Shown: in pieces, positions 12,940-24,339 of the stretch
How positions within the stretch are numbered: position 1 is the first letter of the stretch
Layout of the letters: the number at the start of each line of letters is the position of its first letter
DNA from: Lunularia cruciata
Lineage: Eukaryota; Streptophyta; Marchantiopsida; Lunulariales; Lunulariaceae
Reading direction: 5' to 3'
NCBI GenBank assembly: GCA_948567375.1
Contig: OX419758.1
Location: 45,957,473-46,021,472, forward strand
Length of the DNA stretch: 64,000 bases
Position numbers and translations under genes: made by a program
Notes under the pieces: generated by a model
What the model was told of the DNA's origin: nothing
Seen by the model: only the letters and a program-made list of their open reading frames with translations
The model's database searches: none

Positions 12940-13155
12940 ATGGACGGGAAACAGGTCGTCGACGAAAATGACCTCGACCTCGCTATTGAAAGTCACGGTC
13001 GTCGCCAACAGCTACCGACTCTGCAAATTGAACTCGAGAAAGAAACGGTCAGTTTTAGTTCGGGATGGCCTATTCATAGGTCGGGAACATCCTTTCCATC
13101 CGCTGGCCACTTCGAAAGATTCACCGTACTTTCTGGAGTTGTTGATTCGAAATAA
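12940..13155 (+). CDS. Possible leader exon or upstream ORF (71 aa)
   Basis: The ATG has a good plant context (GAGGAGGATGG) and opens a hydrophilic, acidic peptide beginning M-D-G-K-Q-V-V-D-E-N-D-L-D. A donor-like ACG|GTCAGT lies about 105 nt into the frame, so this may be a short exon rather than a full gene. It matches no family I recognise. It lies in the GC-richer region on the strand of the histidine kinase and could be part of that gene's 5' leader, an upstream ORF, or an unrelated small gene. An in-frame TAA just before the kinase ATG at 14690 means that simple read-through into the kinase frame there is not possible. Confidence 0.25.
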   Translation: MDGKQVVDENDLDLAIESHGRRQQLPTLQIELEKETVSFSSGWPIHRSGTSFPSAGHFERFTVLSGVVDSK

Positions 13156-14689
13156 GGCTAGGAATAAAGAATATAATATTCTAGGAACAACTTCAATTCC
13201 CGACAGTTTGTCCCAGGCTTTCGAACGCGCACCTGGAGGTGGGGAAGTAAATGCAAGGGATCAAAGAAGAAGAACGAAATAAGGATGGTGAGGTGGCAGG
13301 GGCGGCATCCTTCTTGGCAGGAAGGAGAATGGCATGAGAGAAGGCGAAGGATGAGGGAGGGATGAGGCATATGTAAAAGACCAGACGGGCCGTTGTCCGC
13401 CGAAAGATTTTCAAAACATCGGGACAAAAGCTAAGGAGAAAAATGAAAAACTAGAGCACTGCTGGGATCCTTCGACGGGAGAAATTCAATCTCCCCGGAC
13501 GCGCGCCGGGGAAGAATCAAAGGAGCGGACAGAGTGCTGTAGTTGTAAGGAGAGAGATGCGCGTGCTGTCTGGGTGCTGGTGCATATGATGTTATGAATT
13601 TGAGTTGTGCAGCTGAATTGTGTGTGAGTGAAGCATCCAGTTCCGGAGCTTCACTGGATCCGGGTTCCGGGTCTTGCTGAGATGGAACAAAGTAGAATTT
13701 GGGGGAGGAGGAAGGAGCAATTGGTCAAAAGATAGGATTGTAACGTGAAAGGAGTTGATTTGCTGGTATTGGGAAGGGATGAAACAGGGGTGACATGAAT
13801 TTGGAAGCTACAGGGCTTGTAGGGGAATAAGGACTGGTGCACGCACATCGTTGACGACACGGGAAGTAATGAATAGGAGACAATGCTGGAGGTCCCTGAT
13901 TTTCTGGCTCAACAGCGTTCCTATGTGCACTATGGTCCGCTCACACCAATTCCGTTGGAGCCTTCTAAGGCGTTTCCAGGGAATCACGTACCTTTTTACT
14001 CTGATGTGAGTCCGCAAATTCGAGTGCGGGCCAGGTTTCCCTTAGTCAATCAGTAATGGAGAGTTCTGGTAGAGGTCATGGCTTCCTCTCGAGCAGAATC
14101 ACGCCAGACTAGTGTGAATTTGAGGCTAGTGATTTGCTTCGATGAACGTTTAGGTGCTGAGCAAAGTCGAAGACGGTACATAACAAGATCAGTTGGCGTT
14201 TCAAGTTACCAGGTTGAATGGTAGATGTGGTAGGTGGCCGATCGCGGATGATGAAGGGCTTGACCAGCTGGATACCGGTGAAGCATGTGATGCACAACGA
14301 GTCCATAGTGAGCATCGCAATTTGAATTGATCTTTGACTAGAAAGAGCAGATGAAAATCCTGAACTTCTTCTCTTTTGATCAACGAAACTGTTCCGGATT
14401 AGAGGAAGCAGCGTAACACAATCTGGAGAGACTACTTGAGGTAAGAGGTCCCGCAATTGCAGGTATAAGTCGCCTGGTGCAAAGATGGTATCTTGTCGAA
14501 CTCCTGTGCGAACAAGAAGATGGTACGGCGGTTGAGCTGAGGGTGCGAAATACTCTAGCTAATCTTGTACAAGGTGGACGCAAACACTGGAAGAGAGAGA
14601 ACAGAGCAACTTGTTCCGGAAATACGTCAAAAATGAAAAGGACCGGGCAGTTTTTCATGGGAGTAAAAGCTGATTTGAGCATGACATAA
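13156..14689. other. Region between leader ORF and kinase start
   Basis: GC-richer than the transposon blocks and probably transcribed leader, promoter or intron of the kinase gene. The long frames on the minus strand here show no recognisable domain and one overlaps the first kinase exon, so I treat them as shadows. Confidence 0.35.
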
Positions 14690-17600
14690 ATGGTCCTGTA
14701 TAGAGAGTTCATCAGGATGGATGGGAGTTTCCCAGGAGCAAAAGAGGAGGAAGAAGCTAAGCTGGCAAAGGAGCTACCTCCTCCACGCCTCAGGGTTACT
14801 CGATTAGTCATCATGGTAACATATATTGGCATTGCTCTTTTATCAAGAAGACGTTGAAATTCACGATGTAGAATCCTCCACCGAACATGGTTTTTCTCTC
14901 ACTTTATGCAGTGCCTCCTGTCTGAACTGGATTGTGTGCTAAAATTCTTCAGGCAATGCTGGTTATGTTGGTGGGGCTTCTGACTGTGAGTACTTGGTAT
15001 TTCGCTTATAGCTCTCCCAGGTATGTAAGAGCATTGAAATCCAATCCTTTCATGATTTCCGTAGTTTCTTGTTTATTCTAAAACTACTTTAGCACATATG
15101 GTGTTCCAGTAAGTGGGTATGGTGAACTTGGTTGTTTACTGGAATACCATTTCACAATATGGTGTATTAGTAACTACAGTTCACCTGTCAGGTTTCTGTA
15201 CAATTGAATGAAGATGGTCAGATTCAAGTCATCTGTTGCAAGGATCTTACAAGAGGAGAGTGGAACCCCGTTGGAACTTGTTGGAATATATATATGCAAT
15301 GCGACAGTTATCTCAGTCACGGTCACGGTCTGCTCACTAGGGTCCCAACTTCCAGCTTTGCACAGCTGCTTAATTGTCAATTCTTGGAACAACTTGGATT
15401 GCAGACTGGCTGTGGTTCGCCTCACCGAATCATTGCGGAAAGAAATTCTAGATAGTACGGTTAAATTTCTAGATGAAGTTCTTCGGTGGAATGCATATGG
15501 GGCAAAAGCATTGGCTGGGATGTTGCAGAAGGACCTTGTTGGAGACGGTTCAAGCTTGGATTCTTTTGCCAAGGTGCTTTGTGACATTGATCTTTCTGCT
15601 TATCGGTTGAAATGGCTGAGAATGATTCCCCACATCTTGTTAACCAGTACTCCGTTCTAGACCATATCCGTGCATCTTGGATTACAAGTCCGAGAAGTTG
15701 ATAGACATCCCTTATCGCTTAACATCAGAATAGTCGCTTGTTTCTGGATTTATATGCTCTTGATTCAGATATTCGAGATCATAATACACTCAACCTACCA
15801 AGAATTGGTCTTCTGTGGAGTTTGCAGATTCGGGCAGCATCTTTCTCCCTCTTCAAAGCAATTCCACTTATCACATCAATTGGTGCAACATCTGTCAACG
15901 GCTTGTCTGGTCTTTACGTGCGAGGCGGCTTGAAACAATCGGAAAGAATCTCTGGAAACAGTCCACCAATCTACATATACTCGAAGAGCACTGAAAAACG
16001 TCCCACCTTTTACATCGAAGCTGTAAATATGACCACAGGAGATGCTGTTGGAGACCCTATTCAGTACAACTTCCAAGAGCATCTGAAAAGCAGAGAGTGG
16101 TTCTCGACTGCTTTGGCTGTACCAATTGGAGAAGCTTCTTGGCATCTATCTATCAGCCAAATCAGTAAGCAAACAACATGATGGTTCTGTACATGTCCAA
16201 TGCATAAGTTCGAGAGGACATGACTCCTTAGGAACTTCTTAGAATGATCTACGTTTGGAGCTGTAGTTACAATTTTCGTAATAGATTTTCAGTATACGAG
16301 ACCTTCTAACGTGGTAAATAATTGCAGGTGGGAGACCTTACATTCAGTGTGCCATTCCCGTCCTTTGTCCAAATGCACAGCAGACGACAGTTGTGCACTG
16401 CTCTCATAGTGCCAATGCAATAACCAAATATCTGACAAACAACCTGGACCTAAAAGGTAAATATCTTGAGTCATGTCCTCTCCAACCTCTCTCCTACCAA
16501 AATTTGGAATTTTTTTTCGTTAATCAGCCATTTCTCAGTAACCAGCTGGTGACTCGGGTTCTATCTTCCTTGGGTTGACTGATACTAACTAATTCATGCT
16601 CAATCTCTCACAGGTGGAAACGTGTTTGTTTTAAATGACCTGGGGGAAGTTCTATTTACTTCTGAAGGAGATGATTGTCTATATAACACCAGCCAGTCAA
16701 GTGGTTGCAAGTACCAGTCTGACGTTGCCGGAGCTTTGAAATTTATGGAATCCCAAATTCCACTGGCACAGTTGATTCAAGAGGAGATTCATTATACTGA
16801 TATGCTCCTCGGTGGTCGTCGCTACTTTCTTGATAGCTGGCCTCACTCTTTTCAAGGGGTGAAACTTGCAGTGGTTATATTGATGCCTCGTCACAGCTTC
16901 TGGGGACCAATGGACTATCATGCACGCATTGCATGGATAGCTATACCATTACTTGCTTTGGGAGTCAGCTTCGTGGGCTGCTTTTTGATATTCTTGCTCA
17001 TGGAGCAGGTTGCAGCGGACATGAAGCTTAGAGCTGAGCTTCAAAGACAACTTGAAGCCAAGCGAAGGGCAGAAGCAAGTCGGGATGCAAAAACTGCTTT
17101 CTTATCTCACATGAGGTTGGTATCGGTAAGCCCTTCCACCTGTTATACGCCAAATGGCGTAGTTAGGTATGTCTATATCTACTGGAAGTTGCAGTTAGTA
17201 CAGTCGCAGGTAGTCCTAAATATGTATATTTCCTAAATCGTTAGAAAGCGGTAGCGAAGTAGCATTGAGCTTTGCATTTATTTCACGTCTCTGAAGCATG
17301 CAGCGCATTTTCTTGGATTGTAATATGCTATTTGATGCCTTGTACTGGTTCACCGTTTCTTACAGCCATGAATTGAGGACACCTATGGCCTGTATAATTG
17401 GACTACTGGACATATTAATGGGAGAGCTGAAGATGTCCGAACATCAGAGTAGTGTGCGACAGGTGCATCGATGCGCTACTTCACTCGTCTCACTTCTTAA
17501 TTCAGCCCTTGATATCGCTAAGGTAACTTATGAGGATCTCAAAGAATGCCAACCCAGCTGCTGTTTACGGCCACAAGTAGCAAGCTGGACAGACGACAAT

Positions 17601-20600
17601 GGCAAAATTAAGTTCAAAGCCAGTCCTTATCTCGATTCATCAGTATGGAACGATTGCCACCTGCTCGTTTGAGCGATTGTATGGGTTCCAAGAGTACACG
17701 CGCTGTGATAAAAGGAACCTAATACTGTTACTGCTGGTGAGGAAGTGTTTGTCTCAATAAATATATAACGCATTAGGAAAACTCTCCTTGCAGGTTGAGG
17801 CTGGCAAATTGGTGCTGGAGATTGCAGAGTTTGACTTGGAAGCGGAACTCACTTCTCTAATTGAAGTCTTCTCAGTTCAATGCGATGTTAAAGGGCTTCA
17901 TCTCTCACTTCAACTTTCAGGTGACTGCCACATTTCAACCTTAGTTCACTTTCGATGCGATTTCATTATCACAAGGACCGTGACATTGTACTCCTTACGC
18001 TGTTAGTTATAGGATATATGTGGAATGGTATGTGGAAGTCGTTCGAAGAACGGGGAATCCACACCCAAGGACGATAGACCAGACAGGAATCGCGGACATT
18101 TAGTATCATCACAAAATTTATCCCGAGAAGTAACGATAATTTACATAAATAGCTGTTATTAGTCATATAGAAAGTTCTGACTGAAAGTTTGCGTGGCGAC
18201 CGATTTTTGAGACACTTACGTTGAGTAAATGAGTGACTCAAACTTGCGAATTCATGCTCAATTCATGATACTCATTAGGTGCTCCTACAACTTGCAGATG
18301 AGATTCCAAAGCTAGTAAATGGTGATCCTGCACGAGTCTTGCAAATTTTTACAAATTTGATAGGGAACAGCATTAAATTTACCTCAAGAGGCCGCATTCT
18401 CGTGCGTGGCTGGGTAGATAACACGGAAGCAGCAGACTATGTCACAACTACAAGCAGAAATGGCAGGAATCAAGTAGTTCTGAGGTTTGAAGTCGATGAC
18501 TCTGGGCCCGGCATTGAGAAAGGTAAACTTCTCCGTTTGTGAAATACGTTCTGACAGAATATCACAACGAAAAGAATAAGTAAAAGTAGTCAACTCTCGA
18601 ACTTCAAGGTCAGGCATTGGGTCCCAAAGAGTTTAACAACTTGCTGATGATGTGCAGCTCTTCGTGAACGAGTTTTCGAAAATTTTGTGCAAGGCGCTAT
18701 CAGCACACCGCGCACGTAAGTGACCTTCATCAATCTTAGTAGTCCACTGTACTTCTGGAGTACCCTACTTGGAAATGCTCGTGGTACTTCGAGCTATTAA
18801 CAGTCCAATCGACTACAATAACTCACCTACTTACCTGTCGTTTCTGATGTTCTGTATGCAGCCACGGAGGAACTGGACTTGGGCTAGGCATTGTAAGGTC
18901 ACTGGTTCACCTAATGGGTGGAACCATCAAGATAGGTGATAAGACTAGTGATGGTACTCTGTTTCAGTTCTCACTGTGCTTTGAGCTTCCGCCTGGTCGA
19001 AGCAGCTTTCGACATGAGGTAATGAAACGGCGGGAAATTATTTTGGCAATGCCAGACAAAGATTGTAGCTCGATTGTCGCAGAATGGATGGAAGATCGGA
19101 GACTTACAGTTCATCAAGTGAATTCTTTGGGGGACATATTTCTTCAACTCGAAGATCTGGGCAAAGGTTCTTTTGGAACAAAGCTCAACAAGAAGACTTC
19201 TTTTCATAAGGAAGATCTAGACAGTGAGTCTAATAAGTCTCAAATTTCACTCGGGCGCGCCAGTGGGCTCGGGAGGAGAACAAGGTCCGACACTAGGCTC
19301 AAGAAACCTGTGTTGATTATAGATGTGGATGCCGTACCTCACTACATAAACGAAAGTGAGTACCTGCAGGCTTTTGAGAAGCTGGGCCTGATTCTTAGAA
19401 TCCCTAGTGCACAATCCCCTGATATACCTGATAATGATACACCTAAGATACACGTTTGTAAATCAGCTCACTTCTACGCTGTAATTTGGGTTGTTGCCTC
19501 CAATACTTGCGATCAGTTGAAGAATGCTTTAGCTTTATTAAGTAGATCCACCAGTAGATCCATCCTGGTTAGAAGACCACTCCATCCAACACGTTTGCGG
19601 GAACTATTCACTGAGCTGGAGGCCAGAGAGCAGAATTTTCAGGAAAAAGACAGATCTACACAAAGGCAACTGACTTCAGCCTCTCATGTAAATATAGCAA
19701 AGCAGTTTCTTGTAGAACCTTGCAATGGTGATGATTCTCCTGGCATTGTAAATGGTATCCAAGGATATACGCTTGAAGCGAAAGAGTGTTCCGGAAATGA
19801 GGAAATTCAGTCGATGGAGAAGAAGTTAGACGAGAATGCTCCAGTTGTTCCAAATAGAACGAAGGACGATGTTCCTCAACCAGTGAGACATATCCCACTC
19901 GTCAGATCGAACTCGGATGACTCTCGGAGTTATCTTATGCAGTCAGAAATGTTATTGGCATCTAAGCCCCTTCAGAACTTGAATGTCCTCGTAGCAGAGG
20001 ATCATGTTCTGTTGCGGATGCTTGCCACAACTCTGCTTCAGAAGCTTGGGGCCACTCCTCTCGTCGCCTGCAACGGCCAAGAGGCAGTGAATCTGGTGAT
20101 ATCTCGCTTTGAAAGTGGACTTACTCCGTTCCACTGCATTCTCATGGATTGTCAGGTATTATAATTATTTCCTCAACAGGGACTCTCGGGTTTTACTGGT
20201 TCTTTATTCCTCTTTGGTTGACTAAGCTTGAGAGACATCGACTAGCTTTTTTTTTGGGATTCTGCATACATTCCCCGCACTGAAGTATTCTGCAACTCTC
20301 ACACTTACTGCTGGACAGTTAACTCAGTTGCTGGTGTCTCACAGATGCCAGTCATGAATGGGTACGATGCATGTAATGCTATTCGGGAGTTCGAACGAGG
20401 AAAGGATCAGCGTACGTGTGTAATTGCATTGACAGCAAACGCTATGGCAAGTGACGAGAAGCGCTGTTTCCTGGTTGGTATGGATGCCTTTCTTACGAAA
20501 CCCATTGAGCAAGATCGGCTGGTCCAAGTAATTTTATCAAGTTTGACAACTCCTGATGCAAAGAGTCTTGGAACTAGTGCAACGGACAAGATGACAGTGA

Positions 20601-20605
20601 AGTAG
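14690..20605 (+). CDS. HK1: HK1-type hybrid histidine kinase (osmosensor family)
   Basis: Membrane two-component sensor. My exons are 14690-14815, 14953-15020, 15405-15573, 15729-16164, 16328-16456, 16614-17115, 17366-17522, 17794-17920, 18298-18522, 18658-18715, 18862-20155 and 20345-20605. Every junction keeps phase and the total is 3552 nt (1183 aa; Arabidopsis AHK1 is about 1207 aa). Membrane span 1 is at residues about 38-61, a sensor region at 62-414 (with G-E-A-S-W-H, shared with AHK1), span 2 at about 415-440, then a charged linker (M-K-L-R-A-E-L). The H-box is S-H-E-L-R-T-P-M with His478. The N-box has Asn595, G1 is D-S-G-P-G-I (639-644) and G2 is H-G-G-T-G-L-G-L-G (667-675). A degenerate receiver-like domain spans about 723-918. 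The true receiver spans about 1042-1160, with acidic pair E1045/D1046, phospho-acceptor Asp1095 and Lys1149. An in-frame stop at 14687 supports ATG 14690; ATG 14717 is an alternative start. The border of exons 3 and 4 (donor GTGCTT) is the least certain. Confidence 0.93.
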
Positions 20606-21336
20606 GTGTATTGGACTAGGCTCTTTCAAAGTCTCCAATTTTGCAATGTAATAATGTAATGTACTGTCTACTGAGTGTATTGTAGTTCGAGGTGGACGCA
20701 TTATTAATGGATCCTCCTTTTATGTTGGAGAATCTGTTTTGCAACAGTCGTCGCTCAATTTGAGGAGTCCCCGTACTCCTGGATCCAGTTCAATATGTAC
20801 AGCGGTCAATTTATATCCCAATAAACCTCAGAGGAAACGGACAGTTCCTCCCCCACGGCTTCCAAAGTTCGATTGTGTGTGATATCTCTGCTGGTTCTTG
20901 GAGATCTACTGGGATGGGTGGATTAGTTCAGTTTAGGGTTTACCCGCGGATGTTACGGGACCTCATTATCAGCTTCCAATTAATCTGTTGTAGACACATG
21001 TGTTACAGTCGACGGTCTCCATTTTGCTGTTTCTTCCGGCGGTAGCTCTCTCATCCGGAGTAAGTAGACAAAGTCCCTGACGACATGATTCAATGACTGG
21101 GGTTTGATGAAGTAGCTAGGACGCAGAGGTAGCTCGATGCTCTATACTCGGTTTTTATTGATTGTTCCTGGAGTTAGGATGGCACCGGCAGATAGTCTAC
21201 ACTCCATCATCTACTTTCGTAACCATGAGATATTATTTAGTTTTCCAATATTTGGTGCAGACACTTGCTGCTCATGTTACAGTTCGCAAGTTTTAGGCTG
21301 CTCCACGATTCATTCCGTTCTATGTTACTTTGTCCA
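20606..21336 (+). other. 3' flank of the kinase gene
   Basis: Probable 3' untranslated region and intergenic DNA. A candidate polyadenylation signal AATAAA is at 20820-20825, about 215 nt after the stop codon. No other gene is seen. Confidence 0.45.
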
Positions 21337-21480
21337 CCGCAATGCTATCTAAGAGTCCGGAGCAATAGGCAAGTAGAGTAATCTCAACTAGCGAGAGAGA
21401 GAAAAAGGCCGCAATGTTATCAAAGAGTCCGGAGCAATAGGCAAGTAGAGTAATCTCAACTAGCGAGAGAGAGAAAAAGG
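21337..21480. repeat. 72-bp tandem duplication
   Basis: Two adjacent 72-bp units (21337-21408 and 21409-21480) start CCGCAATG and end GAGAAAAAGG. They differ at only a few bases, so the duplication is recent relative to the surrounding decay. Confidence 0.9.
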
Positions 21481-21499
21481 CGACCAAGCTAAAGGCGAC

Positions 21500-21840
21500 C
21501 AAGCTGCACGCAGAGAGACAAAAGAGGTAAAATGGATCTAGGCCCCGATAGTATCCATATAATAAATGTGCTCTACTGCACTGAAGAGGTAAAATGGATC
21601 TAGGCCCCAATAGTATCGATATAATAAATGTGCTCTACTGCACTGAAGATATCCGAGCTATGCAAGCTGTAAGGTCTGCAAACTACAGGAGCATTTGAAG
21701 AAACATCACCTAGAGTGATTGCTCTGCTATGGATTGCACCCATCAATGCTCTCGATAAAGCAATGGATACACGCTATCTAAAGTATGCTACAAAGTACGA
21801 GAGCGAGAATGGTCCCCTTGACATCTAATATGATAAGCTC
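21500..21840 (+). repeat. Unclassified interspersed repeat ("element X"), copy 1, with 62-bp internal duplication
   Basis: The sequence runs from GAGAGACAAAAGAGGTAAAA through ATAGTATC, CTCTACTGCAC, CGAGCTATGCAAG and ATGCTACAAAGTACGAGAG. The same order of words flanks the Ty3/gypsy element at 27.5 and 34.9 kb, and the left part recurs at 49.8, 54.3 and 63.0 kb. Positions 21522-21583 and 21584-21645 are a near-exact tandem pair. No coding capacity is evident. Confidence 0.7.
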
Positions 21841-21859
21841 TTGTGCATTCCCTGACAAA

Positions 21860-23650
21860 TATGTCTAACTTCGTGTCCATTGTTCCATACATTCCAAGGC
21901 TGAAGGAACAAAGAGATGACCTCGTTCCACACCCCTATACTTGGGGACCTCACATGATGTTGTTCCACTCGCTGCCCATCCATGAGGATGAGTAATCACT
22001 CCCTCCAAAATTGCATCACGTGTAGGGTATGTAACCACAACATCTGCCACTGTCACCTGATCATCTCGAATCAAGTATAAATATACTCTGACACATGTCA
22101 TCTGCAAAGAATATGAATGCTCCCTCCAAGCAAGGTATACACTCTCTCGTGCCATAGCAAACACTATATCCTTAATGGCATCATGGGTAGCTATCCTCTA
22201 TCATCCAAAAGGACATTGTGTCATATGAACCACTACTGCATCTAGTATAGAACCACACTCACAAGTGAGTAACAAAGATGAAAACGGGTGGACCAAACCT
22301 AGGCAAAACCTCATCATTGTAGAGAAGGGGCAGGTGTAAGTTGAAATGCCCTAATGCACGATTGAGCTAGGATCCATGAGCCTACACCCTTGCCAGAGCA
22401 AGAGCAAAGACGTGCTCTATTGGCCAAAGAATGGACGAGTCAACTAAGAGAGAATGTAGCATATGCTTACATTGTCGCTCCATCAAGAAAGACTACAAAC
22501 CTTTTGGTCCCATTTGATGATAATGAAGCAAAGGATGGAAGGTCCTTCCTTGCCCATGGGGATAGACTATCGCTTGTTTGCCGCAATAACACCTAGAGAG
22601 ATAAGGATCCCTTAGCCACATTTGTCTCCAAAACTATCCTATCAGTAACCACAAAACGGGGAGGAAAGTAGGGGTGCCAAGAGAGCCTAATTACAAAAAA
22701 AATGGTATAGGTGTCATCTCCTTCATAAATAATAGGCCTACCCCTCTGCACGAGATCGGTAGAGATGTTTGTATACATGCCGATCCCTCGTCACACACTC
22801 AAATATCTCGGGTCCAATGATATCACCAAAGACTCCCATAATCCTCTTATCAAAAGCTCTCAGACGGGATAGGAAGGTCAAGGAAGGATGAATTATGTAG
22901 AGAAGGTAAATTGGTCAATATTAGAGGAGAGTATACCAAATGCCACATGTGGATCTCCTAGTAGAGAAGGTTATCCACATTGAGTATATCTACAAGGGCA
23001 TTGTCTAAGAAGCATGTGACAAAATCCTTAGATCCTATTGGCATATGTAGTCCATCTATAGATGTGACACACCCCTCTAGAAGCTCAAGGAGTGGAGGGA
23101 TATCTAAAGAGGACCATATTCTACACCTTGACTCTCAAGCCTAAAAAATGTAGCTCGGTAGTCAAGTGATCAGAGGCCTGCTTAATCTGATCTACGAGGC
23201 CCACAATGTATGTATCATTTGCTAAAGAGTGAAATACACAACTTGGCATGGCCAAAGTAGTAGATAAGAGAGCTCCGATGTGAGCTATTGGCAAACAAAG
23301 GTTGCCTTAAAAGATCTCCCTATCGTGTAACGACAACTGAGTCCAAGATGATGACTCCTTCCTATGACCACCTATATTGGTAGTAAAGAGAAGCATGAGA
23401 GCCATAGAACGACTATACAAAAGGAATGAGACTTGCCAAGGTTCCATTGACCTCCCTAAGCTCTCTAAAGATGGATGCCAAAGAGACATTATTAAAAGCA
23501 TTCTCAACATCCACTTGTAGGACAATACACTTTGGATGGATATCTAGGGGTGCCCTAATGCCTAGGGAAATTGCCTCACAACCTCCAAGTGTAGCTATTC
23601 CACATTGTTGTGGACTAAGATGCTATCGGAAGTGAGATTGATATTGAGGG
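21860..23650 (-). mobile_element. LINE (non-LTR retrotransposon) relic, copy B
   Basis: The minus strand aligns with copy C at 36.1-38.0 kb over the RT core (M-E-S-A-F-like segment near 23500) and the region after it; for instance TTGACCTTCCTATC and TTTGGTGATAT occur in both. The frame at 21865-22164 continues into a C-terminal part reading R-D-D-Q-V-T-V-A-D-V-V-V-T and then V-P-K-Y-R-G-V-E-R-G-H-L-F-V-P. That C-terminal block could be a nuclease-type domain, but this is inference. Several stops and frame changes show that the copy is dead. Confidence 0.65.
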
Positions 23651-23765
23651 ACAATGATGCAGTTACCCAAACATGAAGAGACTCTCCATAGCAATCAATC
23701 TAATGCCCCTTGTGCACTTCTCCATCACGAGAACTCAATTAACCGCTAACACTCGACTAATTGAC

Positions 23766-23845
23766 GGAAGAGGACCTCAATTAGCTAGGTAGAGAGGCAA
23801 CTTTAGAAAGTTATCTCTCTACCTAGCTAATTGAGGTCCTCCTCC
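23766..23845. repeat. Near-perfect hairpin (27-bp perfect inverted repeat)
   Basis: Arms 23770-23796 and 23815-23841 are perfect reverse complements, starting GAGGACCTCAATTAG. After one mismatch three more base pairs extend the arms to 23766 and 23845. The loop is 18 nt. It lies at the upstream edge of LINE copy B and has no coding potential. It could be a foldback element remnant or a small-RNA precursor. Confidence 0.85.
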
Positions 23846-24272
23846 AATAACTTTCTATAGTTACTGGTCAAGAGAATACTAGTGTAATGTTCAAAGTCAT
23901 ATTCTTATGATAGATCCGGAGTAAAACTCCCCCAGTTTTGGGAGGAATCCGTAACCAATTGATTGACTTCAAATTTCTTTCCGTTGGGTGACTCAATGTC
24001 TATAACACGCTGTGTGCTGAATATATTCGTTCATTTGCTCCGCTATTCGAATTCAATGTTCGTTGCATCTTCATACTTGCTCTATTGCACTCATTTCTCC
24101 GCGTCCTCTTTCAGCTTCCAGTTCTAGAAACTTGAAGTATCTCTTGCGGTCCACATTGTTCCTCCGCATTTATGCATCTCTCCTCCTCCACTTTTACCGT
24201 AGGTGTGTTAGTCTTGATTGTGCGTTTGCTCTCTTTTGGGAACGATTTTCATATTTGGGTTACGACTGCCAC

Positions 24273-24339
24273 GCCCAGAGTTTATAAAACTGGACCCATG
24301 ACCATACTCGTCATGGGTCCAGTTCTATAAACTCCGGGC
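24273..24339. repeat. Hairpin with 30-bp arms and 7-nt loop
   Basis: Arms 24273-24302 and 24310-24339 pair with two mismatches around the loop CATACTC. The inner arm words are TGGACCCATGAC and GTCATGGGTCCA. Two-mismatch pairing over 30 bp with a short loop is unlikely by chance. Confidence 0.85.

Noticed and set aside
14380-14832. 150-codon minus-strand frame
   Set aside because: It overlaps the first kinase exon in antisense and has low-complexity Ser/Leu composition; a shadow.
15208-15404. Upstream part of the 150-codon frame that contains kinase exon 3
   Set aside because: A splice acceptor at 15403-15404 restores the HK1 reading from the previous exon, so this part is intron.
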